The translations under genes were made by a program, and so were the position numbers. Positions 1-10,798 of a DNA stretch of 64,000 nucleotides are shown here, piece by piece. Every line of letters begins with the position of its first letter. The first letter of the stretch is position 1. The notes beneath the pieces were generated by a model. That model saw nothing but the letters and a program-made list of their open reading frames with translations. It did not search any database and was not told the DNA's origin. Origin of the DNA: Thalassia testudinum (taxonomy: Eukaryota; Streptophyta; Magnoliopsida; Alismatales; Hydrocharitaceae); contig JAZHRO010000013.1 in assembly GCA_037157565.1 (NCBI GenBank), positions 122,092,001 through 122,156,000 of the forward strand, read 5' to 3'.

Positions 1-760
1 TCTAGGCAAGTGGAGGCCTAGAGTAATTAGGAAGAAGAGGTGAAACAAGTGCTAGAACCAAAACAAACAACTGCAATAAAAAAAACTAAAAGAAGGCAAT
101 TTTGATTGAGTAGAATGAGTGTTCTTTTGAAGGAAAAGTAGAGGAATGCTTCTACTAGAATTAAACAGTCTAAAAGCAAGAAAAGAAACACAAATCCTCT
201 TGTAACAATGGTGAAGAAGGTTGTCTTCTTGCTCCAAGCCTAGATGCTCCTTGGCTTGAAAAGAGGGCTTCCTTCTTCTCCTTCCTTGAGAGCTCCTCCA
301 AGGTGGAAGCTACCACCTTTAATGCTCTCTCCAAGGGGTGGGCGTGCACCACCCTCAAAAACTCCTTCAAGGTGGCATGACCACCTTCAAGATCTCCTCC
401 AAGATCTTCCTTGCCTGGCTTCTCCTTTGGCTGGCGTGACCCAAGAGAGAAGGGAAGAGGGGAAGGCACCAAGGGGACAGAATATCCCCTTAATCTTCTT
501 CTTCTTCTCTCTTGGACGTGGGCTTCTTGGTGGAATATGAGAGTGAAATTGCTAGCCAAGGATGGCTTGAATGGTGGTGGGTAGTGGTCTTTTTATAGGG
601 TAGGATGGGGGGTTAAGGTGCCCCTTGAAATGGAGGGCTAGGATGGAAGAATGAGGTGGTTGGTGATCCTATGGCTAAGTAGAGTTGGCGCCAACCCAAG
701 AGGTGTTAAAGGGGGTAGTTATGGTGGTGTTGGTGTCTTTTGGTGGTGGAGAGACACCAC

Positions 761-778
761 CATGTTGGCGCCAACATG
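761..778. repeat. 18-bp perfect palindrome
   Basis: CATGTTGGCGCCAACATG is self-complementary. A shorter version (GTTGGCGCCAAC) lies at 684-695, and a further GGCGCC copy is near 870. They sit in the presumed U3 of LTR A, upstream of its minus-strand TATA box. Confidence 0.8.
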
Positions 779-1050
779 GGGTCTTCTAGAAGGGGGGTTA
801 GGTGGATGGTGGAGATGGGTTCAATGGGGATTGTGTGGTGGAGATGAGGGGAGATTTTGGAGGGAAAAGTGGCGCCATTAAGGGGTGGTTATGGGTAGTT
901 TTTGGCACCACTTTTAGGTGTCTTTTGGAGGTGGTGGGTAGGTTAGGTTGGTGCCAAGTAGGTTAGCTTATGTGGAGCTTAGGTGGAGCTAGTTGGGTGG
1001 AGTTGGTAGGTGGGTTTTTGGGGTGGTATAAGCCAAGGAAGTTGGAGCAT

Positions 1051-1075
1051 AGCTAAGCTAAGCTAAGCTAAGCTA
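1051..1075. repeat. AGCTA microsatellite
   Basis: Five tandem copies of a pentamer (agcta), the simplest part of the AGCT-rich zone that continues to about 1800. Confidence 0.85.
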
Positions 1076-1449
1076 GCTTAGCTAATGGAGGAGTAGAGGA
1101 GAAGGTAATGGAGCTAGGGTTTAGAGGAAGGAGCTGAGGAGGAGAAGTTTGGAACTGAAATTTGGAGCTGGCTGTTGCTGAAGAGGCTGGCATGGAGCTA
1201 TTCTAGCTGGCTTAGCTTGCTAGTTCTTTGCTAGCTACTAAGCCGAGCTAAGGTAAGCTAGCTTCTACCATAATGAGCTAAGGTGAGCTGGGTCTGATGC
1301 TCCTGGGGAGAATCAAGCTGGTTGAGGCAGCTAAGGTAGCTTAGCTCAACTGAGTTGAGCTAAGCTGAGTCCCCAGGAGCTGGACTTGAGCTTCCTGAGC
1401 TGGGATGAGTTCTTCTTCAGCTGGCTGGAGCTGAGTGGAGCTGGATGTA

Positions 1450-1668
1450 GCTGGATCTGAGCTGGGGTGAACTCCTATCAACTTAGCTGAGCTAGCTAGA
1501 GCTCCCTGTGAACTAGTGGGAGTTGAGATGAGCTAGACTCAGCTAAGTTGAGCTGGATCTGAGCTGAGGTGAACTCCTGTCAACTTAGCTGAGCTAGCTA
1601 GAGCTCCCTGTGAACTAGTGGGAGCTGAGATGAGCTAGACTCAGCTAAGTTGAGCTGGATCTGAGCTG
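1450..1668. repeat. Tandem repeat, 102-bp unit
   Basis: Two nearly identical 102-bp units (1450-1551 and 1552-1653) plus the beginning of a third (from 1654). Each starts GCTGGATCTGAGCTG and contains an inner AGCTGAGCTAGCTAGAGCT stretch. The copies differ at only a few positions, so the duplication is recent relative to the diverged AGCT repeats around it. Confidence 0.9.
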
Positions 1669-2019
1669 ACTTGAGCTAGGGTGAGCTAAGGTGAACTCTC
1701 TTGAACTGCCATCCAGCTGAGATTAGCTGAATGGAGCTGGGATGAGCTAACCCTAGTTCAAGTAAGCTAGGTTCCAGCTATGGTGAGCTGGATCAAGCTA
1801 GGTTCCAACTAGTCTAGGCTTCTCCTTCACCATTTGCCTTCTTGAGTGCTAGGGTTTTAGGGATCTGTGCATCTGTATATCCCTAACACTCACAAAAACA
1901 CATTAAAACGACAATAAAAAATGCATTGCATGCCTATCCTAATTTATGCCTAAATGCAACCCAAAAACCCGTTTACGGAGTAAAATCCTAAGAGCTAGGT
2001 TAGTTTTAAAGCATAAAGA

Positions 2020-2857
2020 TGACGATAAACTGGCATTTATCACCTACGCCCACGTTTAGCGGCTTTAGTGATGCTTAAATTCCCTAAATTAATGTTTTTA
2101 AGCAAGAAATGACCATATTGCCCTTAATCCCTACAACTATAAAAGGAGACCGCTACCACTCAAATTTCTGATCCCTTCCTCTCTTCTCTCACCCCCTCCA
2201 AAGTTCTAAGAGCTTGTCGCAAACCTGGGATGCTACTCTAGAGTTAAAAATATAATTTTTCCACCTTCTCATCCAATTCTTAGAGCATTCCGTGGTGGTC
2301 CTCTCACCTCCATTCAGGAAATGGATCCCGCTGCGATGTCGCCCTGCCCCATTCTCCGTCATCCATCGTCGTTCTCCTTCGTCCCACATTTTACCACCTT
2401 CGTTCGGGCACTCGGTCAACGTGGCTCATCCTCCAAGCAGCCGTCGAGGAGGATAACTTCTCTCCACCTGTTTTACTACTTGCTACAGTAGATTTATCGT
2501 TTCTAGTGTAGATTTCCTATTTTCTACTGTAGTGGTTAGTTGTAATCGACATGATATTGTGGTTATGAAATTCTTGTTCATTCTATCTCTATTTTATCTT
2601 TGTTCGTAATATTCTCTCTCTTCTATTTATTATTATTTAAGTAGATAACTAGTTTTGAATAATTTCGACCAGCTAATCTACTTCGTGACAAATAAACAAA
2701 TGCGATTTTTAATCAAACGTCCACCTCCCTGTGTTAGACCCGAAATTCCTTTCGAGTTTCAGTTAAATTTATCTGTTGATGGTTTTTCTCACAAATCGCA
2801 CTATAACGACGGATTTTCCAAACTCAAATCCATTTGAGACAATTTTCTGACCCAACA
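2020..2857 (+). mobile_element. 5' LTR of element B
   Basis: The right end is set by CA at 2856-2857, three bases before a tRNA-Asp primer-binding site. A TATA box lies at 2137-2146 (CTATAAAAGG). The left end is placed at TGACGATAAAC (2020). That 5' edge is uncertain, but the same 25-base segment recurs at 14364-14388 in front of another TATA-bearing LTR fragment. The expected length is then about 0.84 kb. No matching 3' LTR was found downstream. Confidence 0.5.
2137..2146 (+). promoter_or_regulatory. TATA box of LTR B
   Basis: CTATAAAAGG about 120 bases inside the LTR and about 720 bases before the primer-binding site, as expected for a Pol II LTR promoter. Confidence 0.55.
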
Positions 2858-2860
2858 TTT

Positions 2861-2878
2861 TGGTGCCATTACCGAGGA
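2861..2878 (+). other. Primer-binding site of B (tRNA-Asp type)
   Basis: TGGTGCCATTACCGAGGA matches TGGCGCCGTTGCCGGGGA except for transitions at a few CpG or purine positions. This is the priming site type of Athila/Tat-like plant elements. About 1.15 kb of untranslated leader (2879-4034) follows, in which I see no gene. Confidence 0.8.
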
Positions 2879-4034
2879 GGTGACGCTCTTTGATTTTTCA
2901 CGTTTTCCCACCTTACTTATCTTTTTCCTCATTTCTCTCATTTTTTATTGTGATTGCAGGTACTCTCTCGAGATGGGCAAAAGCGGTAGATTGGAGTAAA
3001 GTGTTGTTAAAGGGTCTGTAAGTCTACCCCTACCTCCTCACCCACTAGATTTCATTCCATCACCTAATAACACAAACCCTAATTAACCTAGGAGCTTTCA
3101 TAAACTCTAAGGGTAGTTTTAATCATTTGTTTGTCATCTCCACCTGCCTTACCCTCCACTTATATAAAGAAAATTTTAAAAAAATCTCACAGAGGTACAT
3201 AACCTCTTCTGATTCTTCATACTTAACCGGTAACCCGATCTTTAGGACCGATACACTCATCAACACATAATTGAGCAGAAATCAGATTAGGTAATCACTT
3301 GTGTGCCTAATTAAGTGGTGCATCAAGCCAATTGTTTGAGTTGTTTGGGCTGCACCAATTCAACTAAAAACAACTCATCAAGTAGCTGCCACATAGCTTC
3401 TACTTTTAGGGATTTACCAAGCACTCCACATTCTTTTAAGCTTTGATGGAAAACATCTTCACTTATGCTTTCAAAATCTAGTATGCTAACTGAACTTGAT
3501 TGAATACACCTAAAGTTGAGTCCTAAAAGCTACTAAGCAAGATTCAAACCCTAAAATTCACTCATCCAAAAATAATCTTGCTTGAAAACCACTGGTTGTG
3601 CACCTACACACATATCAATTAATCATTAAGGGCACAACCTAGATAAAGGGCCCATCACATTCCAAAGCACATTCAAACCTAACCCTAATTAAAATAGAGT
3701 AGACATTGGCCTTAAGGATTGGACTCGCTCTTTGGAGCCCAGATCGAGATTATTTTCAATTAGTTTGTTTCTACCGTTCAATCTGATGTCTAGTTAGTGG
3801 AGCAGAATCAAACGATCGCGACTGGGGGTACACTAGGAACCAGAGGCTCAAGCCAAAGGAAGAACCTTCTCCCCAGCCCCTCCCTCTAACTAGTTGATTG
3901 ACCGGAAAGAAGTAGATCAAATCATTTCTTCATCTCAAGATGGGTTTTGGGAGTCTGTAGGTATTTAGGCTAGCCTACTTAAGGACAGGTTTGATTGTTT
4001 GTATTGAAGGGCACCTTTCTTCCTCCCATTTGTC

Positions 4035-5671
4035 ATGGATCCTTCCACATCCTATTCGCACTTCCACTCCTACACTCCTACCATGACTTATTCCCAAAAT
4101 GATTATTATTCCAACCAGACTTATTCTCATCCATCTTCTAGTTGGGATAATCCTAATTGGGAAAATAGTTTCGAACCTCAGCTACATCGATTATAGATCA
4201 CCGCCATCATTTAGACAACCCAATATGATCTACAATCTTGAAGGTTGTGCTGATCCTTACCCTTCCATAGATTACAATGCATATAGGTCACCACCCCTCT
4301 TTGAACAACCTGAAATGACCTATTCAGGGAGAGTATCAAGAACCTTAATTTGTTGACTCCCCTGCACTGAACCCAAACCTGCCCAACCCTAAACCAAACC
4401 ATTTGGTTCAGCTTAACCAGGTCCAAGATAAGGTGTTGGCTAACTTAAGGAATACCATACAATCTTTAGAAGCTCAGCCAACACCTTGCACTGACGAATT
4501 GGAGCCCTTGATTAAAATGATTGACGATCTTAACAAGTATTTGTTGGATTGGCTCCAGAATGTTAAGGATAAAGGCCAGGATGAGTTTTTACTCGGGAAG
4601 TTATCAAAATTGAGGATGAGATTTATGATTGCTCTAGTCTAATCTTGGGAGGATTCCCAAGATGAACCCCTGAAAGGAGGACAATTTCAGAATCTGCTCA
4701 GTAACCTGTAGGGGGGACACGTTTTACGAGATCAGGGTTGACCAAGTTGTTCTAGAGCAATCAAATAAGGATGAATTGATTACTTCACCTGAGATCCCTG
4801 AGCCGGGGTACGAGGAAACATATGTCTCCATGGAACAGAAAGTGATTGATGATTTTGAGACATACATTAATGCGAATTTAGAATTCATTGATTATGAAGG
4901 TGAAGAATCATTATACGAAGTCGCACATGAGTTTATAGAATATGATTTTGGTGAGACAACTAGGTCTGAGGAATTTGATAAATCATTTGATGGCCCTAAA
5001 ATTGAGGAACTTGATCCTGTTGGGGCTCGCATGGTGGATTTAGATCTTGATTTCATGAAGGATTCAATTCAAAGCCCCATTCCTCAATTACACCCCTTTG
5101 AGCATATTGATGATTTTGATTTTGAGATCACTAGACCCAAGTCAATTTTGATTCAGCAACAATTCTTGGACTTGGACATTTTAGATGGGATGATTAATAT
5201 GCAGGAGGTCCCGGAATTCAAAATTCTGATTATGGAAGATAGGAGTTGGGAAATGAAGATTGGGAAGCTAATTCCGGAGGAAGCAGATGACCAAGTCTAA
5301 GGGTGTCTATTTGTCTAAAACTACCAACCTTCTACCTGGACCCTTACGACATTTGTTCTGAGGATGTGCAACCCAAGCACAAATTCATTAATTATCCTTT
5401 TGCGCTTAATCTCTCTGTTATCCGACCTTTTGGACTTCAGTTGCATCCTCACAAATCGCAGGTTTGACCCCACTTGCATATTGATCTCAGGTTTTGAATA
5501 ATTTTTATCTAGAACCTTAGATATACTCGACCATGGGGTATGGGTATGCACCATAATCTTGTCCACATTTGTGGACATCTGCTAGCATGTCCTGAGGTGA
5601 ATCTTTTTATTCTGATTCTAACTTACACCTGTGAATTCTTTATTTCTTCTTTGTATAGTGTGCATAGCTGA
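4035..5671 (+). pseudogene. Broken ORF of non-autonomous element B
   Basis: The reading frame starts at ATG 4035 with a Ser/Tyr/Asn-rich stretch (53 codons, to 4196) resembling the start of the ORF in F (46773). It continues in a second frame (4403-4642), where the product is helical and Leu/Glu/Lys-rich and probably a coiled coil. It then returns to the first frame (4776-5300), which is strongly acidic. At 5528-5575 a third piece encodes RPWGMGMHHNLVHIC, matching the tail motif of C, D, E and F. At least two frameshifts and several stops separate the pieces. No gag, protease, reverse transcriptase or integrase motif is visible. The function is unknown; presumably it is the one protein of a non-autonomous retrotransposon. 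Confidence 0.6.
4776..5300 (+). CDS. Acidic 174-residue ORF fragment of element B
   Basis: The longest uninterrupted piece of the B reading frame. It is very rich in Asp and Glu, contains no Cys/His cluster and has no recognisable catalytic motif. It sits between the presumed coiled-coil segment and the tail motif, the same place as the acidic region of the E and F proteins. I regard it as a surviving exon-like piece of a dead element ORF, not as a host gene. Confidence 0.45.
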   Translation: MITSPEIPEPGYEETYVSMEQKVIDDFETYINANLEFIDYEGEESLYEVAHEFIEYDFGETTRSEEFDKSFDGPKIEELDPVGARMVDLDLDFMKDSIQSPIPQLHPFEHIDDFDFEITRPKSILIQQQFLDLDILDGMINMQEVPEFKILIMEDRSWEMKIGKLIPEEADDQV

Positions 5672-5800
5672 GCGCACTAAATACAGCACGTATATAGTTT
5701 TTCTTCATCTCGGAGCCAACCTATTATTCACACAATTCAGGTGCTTTCTACTCTATTCAGTTTCATATCTTTTTAATATAATAAGGATATTACATTAGAT

Positions 5801-5813
5801 AGGCATAGGGGGT
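5801..5813 (+). other. Internal polypurine tract of B
   Basis: AGGCATAGGGGGT directly after the coding part. The same AGGCATGGGGG core follows the coding region in C, D, E and F and is repeated at their 3' LTR borders. Confidence 0.6.
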
Positions 5814-6213
5814 GGATATTCATCTTTGAATTATTTCATTAGCTCCATAGATTCTTTGTATTTATTAAAATAAAAAGAAAAAAAAATTGTGGAATTAGGA
5901 AAGAGAACTTAGGCTTCAGAAAATTTTCAATATTAGAGAATAAAATTGTTTGATTTGAATACTAAGACCCCCTAGGTCTTTGGGCTTAATCAGCCTCGGT
6001 GTCCACTAAGATGTGGACTTGTTTCTCGAGTCCTCGCCAATTTAAATTTAATTTTTAATTGGTTAAATAAGTTAAGGTGATAAGTACATGACTTATCAAC
6101 TCACCCTTTGATTTGAGGGGATTTTAAGTCTAAGCATCTACACATTATTTGCACTGACTAGCTTTTCAGCGATTTTAATAGAAATTGGGTAGCTAATGAA
6201 CCTTCTAGTGTGG

Positions 6214-6258
6214 TATGGCTGGTAAGTTACCGTGGGTAACATCCCATTAGTAGGTTGT
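6214..6258. repeat. 45-bp direct repeat, copy 1
   Basis: Begins TATGGCTGGTAAGTTAC and ends TAGGTTGT. The second copy is at 6436-6480, 222 bases downstream, with about five differences. Both include a short inverted repeat around GTGGGTAAC or its variant. Confidence 0.85.
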
Positions 6259-6435
6259 TTAGAGCCTAGTCGCACGACCATTCTTTTCCTACTACCTTTA
6301 GGTAAATCTTAGATCAAGGAAGCCATCTACTTAAAGAAAGAAAAGAGAAAAGAAAAATATCCAAAAAGAAAAGAAAAAAATAGAAAAGGAGGAAAGAAAA
6401 GAAACAAAGAAATAAGACACACTTCACTGCACGAG

Positions 6436-6480
6436 TATGGCTGGCAAGTTATCATGGGTAACAACCCATTGGTAGGTTGT
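6436..6480. repeat. 45-bp direct repeat, copy 2
   Basis: Partner of 6214-6258. The polypurine tract of this domain lies between the two copies. Confidence 0.85.
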
Positions 6481-6675
6481 CCATATCCCAGCTCAAGAAA
6501 TGCACTTATAATTCCAAAACACGTAGGAAGAAGTGGAGAAGTAGAATAAGCCGAGGAGATATACATTGGGTTTGCCTTTGTGTTGACCCCATAAAAATAA
6601 AAGTAGAGAGATAGCTATCGGTCGAATAGATACACCGTAGGCAGAATTTCTTTTCAAGGTCACCTAGGGGCGTAG

Positions 6676-7998
6676 TGATAAACACGCATAAATTCATCGT
6701 AAAATGCTCATTTACAATAGTTCTTAGGCCTAGCATTGCATATCATGATATAAATATTGCACTGACATCCCTTGCATTGCATTTTGGATAGTTGTATATT
6801 ATGTACATAAATTTCATCATTTTACATAGCCAGCAGGCAATGTGACATCTTTAAAAGCTTTGGATGAAGAATTCGACCATACGGATGGATTCAGAGCGAT
6901 GATAGTAGTCTGTCAACGTGAGAATCACCCCAATCAAAGCTCTGTAGTACCTCCACAAGAAGAAGATGGACTGCCCAGATGGTGCCAAGTGGTGCCATTC
7001 AGGCTATCCTACTTGAGCCGATACATCCCTAAGCCCATCGCATGATGAGATCTCAGCCGTTGGATCTCAATCCAATGGCTGAGTGGTGCCTTGTTAAGAC
7101 CCGTGCTGTTTGAGCCTTTTAAGACATCTGGACTGTGGCGCAGACATCTGGTAAGACATTTGGAAACCTTCCTAGACATCTAGAAATCAAAAATTCTGAG
7201 TACGAGGTTGCGTCTGGGAAGGTGTCCAGACGTACTCTCATTTCCAAAGTACGACCTTCGTGCACCCATCAGCTGCCCTCCATGACGCTCGCAAGAGCCA
7301 CCTGTCGTCACCGTCACTGACATTAGCCTCCGCCATCCGGCCACGTCCATCCACCTTCAACCGCCCCATCACCGTCATCGCGACTGTCTCTCTCCCACAC
7401 ATCACCACCGAGCTCCAGTCGACCGGCAACCACTCCACGAGTGTGAAGAGGAGAGAAGGAAATTCCTCTATTTTTTATTGCATTAACATTTAAGAATCAT
7501 GCCATTGCTGGATAAACTATTCATTTATTTTCCTAATTTAATATATTACAGTAAATTTGCATGCATGTCCCTCAATTCTAATTGAATTGCATACATTCAA
7601 ATTCATCTCATGAATAAGCAAGCATGTATATTTGTTATAGGGACAAATTCTGATTTAATTAAATTTGATGATGCTTGTTAGTATTAAGATTGCAATTCAT
7701 TTCATTGGTGGTGATTTTGCATGTGCACCCTTACATTATTGATTAATTCTTTAAATTAAGAAATTATGTTGAAAACACGTGCACCAGTTAGTATGCATAC
7801 GTGTTGAGATTCCTAAATAAATAAGACATGATTCACTAGTTTAAATAGGCTAATTCCTCCTTGTTGAGACGACCTAACTATTTTCATGGTTAGATTTTGA
7901 GAATTAAATGTTTTGAAAAGCGATTTTCTACTAGGCAATTGAATACGACGCAACATTTTATGTTACAAATGTTATCGAAAATGAAGATCGCTCTTTCA
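6676..7998 (+). mobile_element. Mosaic 5' LTR of element L
   Basis: It starts TGATAAACACGC and ends TTTCA, two bases before a primer-binding site. The first 400 bases match the beginning of the H-family LTRs (I1, I2), including a G-box-type palindrome at 6978-6999 and an ATCC hairpin at 7055-7080. From about 7480 on it matches the U5 half of the F LTR (45010-45542 and 61361-61814). The LTR therefore joins a U3 of one family to a U5 of another. No TSD could be identified. Confidence 0.65.
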
Positions 7999-8000
7999 AA

Positions 8001-8018
8001 TGGTACCATTGCCGGAGA
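8001..8018 (+). other. Primer-binding site of L (tRNA-Asp type)
   Basis: TGGTACCATTGCCGGAGA directly after the L LTR. The leader to 8219 resembles the F leader at 45563-45720 and is then cut by the J-family LTR. Confidence 0.8.
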
Positions 8019-8442
8019 GGAAATAGGCCTATTAACTTTTTTCAGGAATTTTATATTATTTTTATGCTATTTTGAAAGCTTTTCTGAATTACTGACTGTG
8101 GATCTTTTTCTGTGCAAGAACAACAAATAAATGCAGTAGACGCACACGACGGAGGCAATATTTTTGGTGGACCTTGAAAAAATGTAAAGAAACATGACGG
8201 AGGCAATATTTTGCCAAATTGTTGAATGGCGGATGACTACACTATCGGAATTGGATTTGAAAAACCCGTCCTTGCAGTTCAAGTCATGAAGAAATTCGTT
8301 CAACGAATAAAATTTATACCAAAAAATCTGTAAAGAAATTCTGGGTCGAACATAGGGAGGCTACATCGATCAAAATTCACAATTATATTTTTGTGTTTTT
8401 ATTTAAAGGGCAAAATAATCAGAATGGAATCAATATAGACAA

Positions 8443-8465
8443 TAAGAGAGAGAGAGAGAGAGAAA
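8443..8465. repeat. AG microsatellite
   Basis: Uninterrupted AG repeat inside the J LTR. Equivalent AG runs occur at 17860-17882, 18820-18838 and 33718-33745 in the corresponding part of other LTRs. Confidence 0.9.
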
Positions 8466-9199
8466 GAACAACCACTTGATATTGCATAATGTTTCTACAA
8501 CTAAGAAAATGAGCAATGATTACACTAGAAAGCGAGAAATTATTACTAGAAAGCAAGAAAATTCTAATCTAGAAAGCAGTAAAAGGAATGGGAGAGAGAA
8601 GTTATCCTCCTCGACAGTCACTTGGAGGATGAGCCAAACGGGACAACGCTTGGAAGACGAGGAATGGAGCGGGAGGACGAAGCAAGAGGAACGGGAACGA
8701 GGTAGCACGTCGTTGTCGACATGGGATCATCTTCCGGAATGGGGGCGAAAACTTGGTTTTAGCTCTTGAGGAGATCCCAGGTGTGGGACAAGCTTCTCCT
8801 AAGCTTTAGAGAGGGAGAGAGAAGAAGGAAGGGATGAGAAATTCGTATGGTAGGGGTCTCCTTTTATAGTTGCAAGGAGTGGGGCAATTTTGGACATTAC
8901 AACATTAAAAACATTAATTCAGGACCTTTAGTGACAGATTCATCCATCACTAAAGGCCTGAATGTGGCCGATGTGTGCGTGCTACTCACGCGCCCCTTTG
9001 CCTTCACGCTCTCAATGTCTTCGCACGACCGCGCATGCTCAACCGTCCGATCAAGAGATCGGATGGCTTAAACTGCCCTCGCCTACGTGCGATCAGGCAT
9101 TTGTGTTGCGCGGTTGATCGTGCATGGGTGCTATCGGTCCATCTGCACCGCTCGATGTGAATCGCACGGCTCCAATTGCATGCCCACACGCACCAGGTG

Positions 9200-9254
9200 T
9201 AGGATCAAATGCATGTCGCGCGCTCGCATAGTGCGCTTGACCACTGCACTATGC
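9200..9254 (-). other. tRNA-like module in J LTR
   Basis: On the minus strand there is an A-box-like TAGTGCAGTGGTCAAG, then a B-box-like ATTTGATCC about 35 bases downstream. It lies between the ATCC hairpin (9300-9321) and the GATC palindrome (about 9047), as in the C, D and I1 LTRs. It is too decayed for a cloverleaf and is not a functional tRNA gene. Confidence 0.5.
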
Positions 9255-9299
9255 ATGGGTTTGTGTCACGCGGATGATTTTGCGCACGCTTGCTTATGA

Positions 9300-9321
9300 C
9301 CGTTGGATCAAGATCCAACGA
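9300..9321. repeat. ATCC hairpin
   Basis: Arms CGTTGGATC and GATCCAACG around AA. One of about fourteen copies of this inverted repeat in the LTRs of this window. Confidence 0.8.
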
Positions 9322-9387
9322 CCATATCACATGTTGGAGACTCTTTGGAGATGCAGCGGCGATCCTGAGGGCCTGTTGGGCGGCTGG

Positions 9388-9409
9388 AATGGCACCACAT
9401 GGTTCCATC
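9388..9409. promoter_or_regulatory. G-box-type palindrome
   Basis: Degenerate copy of the palindrome ATGGTGCCACGTGGCACCAT with a CACATG centre. Other copies: 6978, 19935, 21745, 23653, 23990, 34664, 36905 and 63304, with half-copies at 18214 and 34070. Confidence 0.6.
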
Positions 9410-9863
9410 TTGGCCGTCCATCTTCTGAGTGTTGTCGATGGTGCCATGGGTGTTGGATTGGATCAATTTTCATGCCATTAGGTTGTGATCGTCGATTCGA
9501 ACCCATCCATGCAGTCAAATTTGTCATCTAAGTTGCGGATTAACACCATCTTTGCCCTTGATCTTTAGGATTCCTCAATCTCTTTCTGATGCTACAGATG
9601 TCTGATCAGGGCAATCTTGGAGTCGTTGAACTCCAATCGTCACCCTAATCAGATCCATACAATTGGATCTTTGATCCGAGGCCCCGATTAAAAAGTCTCT
9701 CTGTCTCTAACCATAAAAAGGAGACAATTACTATACAATTTATACAACTTGATCTAAATGCGTGATATTGCATGTTATGCACTATTTATATTGTATAATG
9801 CTAATGTGACACTAAGAACATGCATTAATAGACATTTTAGGTTAATAAGATGTATGCACATCA

Positions 9864-10798
9864 CACAGCCACGGGATGCTCCACTAATGGGGATGAGGGG
9901 AGGGAAAACTATTGGTTCTCTACTCTAGAAGAGCATCCCGGGCTTGGGACAAGCTCTATCTAGAGCCTTGGAGGTGGTGAGAGGAAGAAAGGAAGAGATG
10001 AAGAAAAATGGGAGGGGTAGGGGTCCTTTTATAGTGGAGTAAAGAATCAAATTCGTATACAGGACATTTAGTGATGGTCATAAATGTTGTTGAAGATCCA
10101 CCGCAAACGTCGCTGAAGATCTTGCTCACACGCCCCTACTGCCGCACCACTGGCATGCGCTGTATTCTCCCTTGTCGAGCGAGCACACGCAATATGCCTC
10201 GTTGCTGCCGCTGCCTCCGCATGCATGCTGCGCTACAGTGCTTGCGCATGCGTGCCTCCGTGTGCGCACGCGCATCTGTGCTACTGTGCACGTGCGGTGG
10301 TGCATGTGTGTGCATGGCCAGCTAGGGTTGCGTCACGTGGCGTAATCTAGGCGATCCATCTTCTTTCCTTTGTAGGGGATGGTACAGAGGTCAGATTGAG
10401 TCGATTTTCGCGCCGTTGGGCTGCGATCGTCGACTCGAATCCATCCGTGTGGTCGGATTTGTCGTTTGACTCTCCGAATTACATCACCTAGTCCCTCAGC
10501 CATCGATCTTCCTTGGATTGCATATGGTGCTACGGGACTCCAATCGAAGCGATTGTGGAGGTGTTGGACTCCGATCATCGTCTTGATCGGATCTGTACAA
10601 TCGAATCGTCAATCCAAGGCTCCGAAATAAATATCCTTCTCTCCTTACGACAAAAAGGACACAATTAACCTAAATTATATACGACTACTCTAAATGCAGA
10701 ATGATGCATGCTGTGCAATTTTATAATATGAATTGCAAATCTAAGCCTAGGAACATGCATGAATAGGCATTTTACCCTCAATAATTGTATCTACATCA
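9864..10798 (-). mobile_element. Truncated J-family LTR (J2, minus strand)
   Basis: Begins inside the J LTR (the part with the TATA, CTATAAAAGG, near 10026-10036) and ends CTACATCA, matching the J end. It abuts the preceding J LTR head to tail without a spacer, which suggests unequal recombination or deletion. GC content rises in the middle (10140-10330), where CpG-rich GCGC/CACG runs occur. Confidence 0.6.

Larger units (their letters stand above)
1..1890 (-). mobile_element. LTR of element A (minus strand), incomplete at the window edge
   Basis: A purine-rich stretch that reads as an LTR on the minus strand. A TATA box (CTATAAAA) lies on the minus strand at 591-598, and the block 1-600 resembles in composition the downstream side of the E-family LTRs. 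Upstream of that TATA, going right, is a long AGCT-rich repeat zone that ends near the TAG-rich sequence at 1840-1890. The left end is outside the window and the right end is approximate. The open frames here (for example minus 170-559) are low complexity and I do not treat them as genes. Assignment as an LTR is inference from the promoter position and composition. Confidence 0.45.
5830..6675 (+). other. 3' noncoding domain of B
   Basis: No gene is seen. The block holds an A/G-rich tract (about 6333-6412) flanked by two copies of a 45-base direct repeat (6214-6258 and 6436-6480). It ends in a purine-rich segment (AGGGGCGTAG) just before the LTR at 6676. Unlike C to F, it does not contain CCACCAAATA decamers. 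Confidence 0.5.
8220..9863 (-). mobile_element. J-family LTR (minus strand)
   Basis: On the plus strand it runs from TGTTGAATGG to GCACATCA. The minus-strand TATA lies near 8860 (CTATAAAAGG). It has the same ends and inner order as I1b (18595-20409): U5 signature GGGTCGAACATAGGGAGG, AG microsatellite, tagaaagcag repeats, then palindromes and a tRNA-like module. No matching target duplication flanks it, so it may be one half of a recombined pair with the copy that follows. Confidence 0.7.

Noticed and set aside
170..559. 129-codon minus-strand frame
   Set aside because: Lies across the downstream side of LTR A; charged low-complexity sequence, no domain and no start context.
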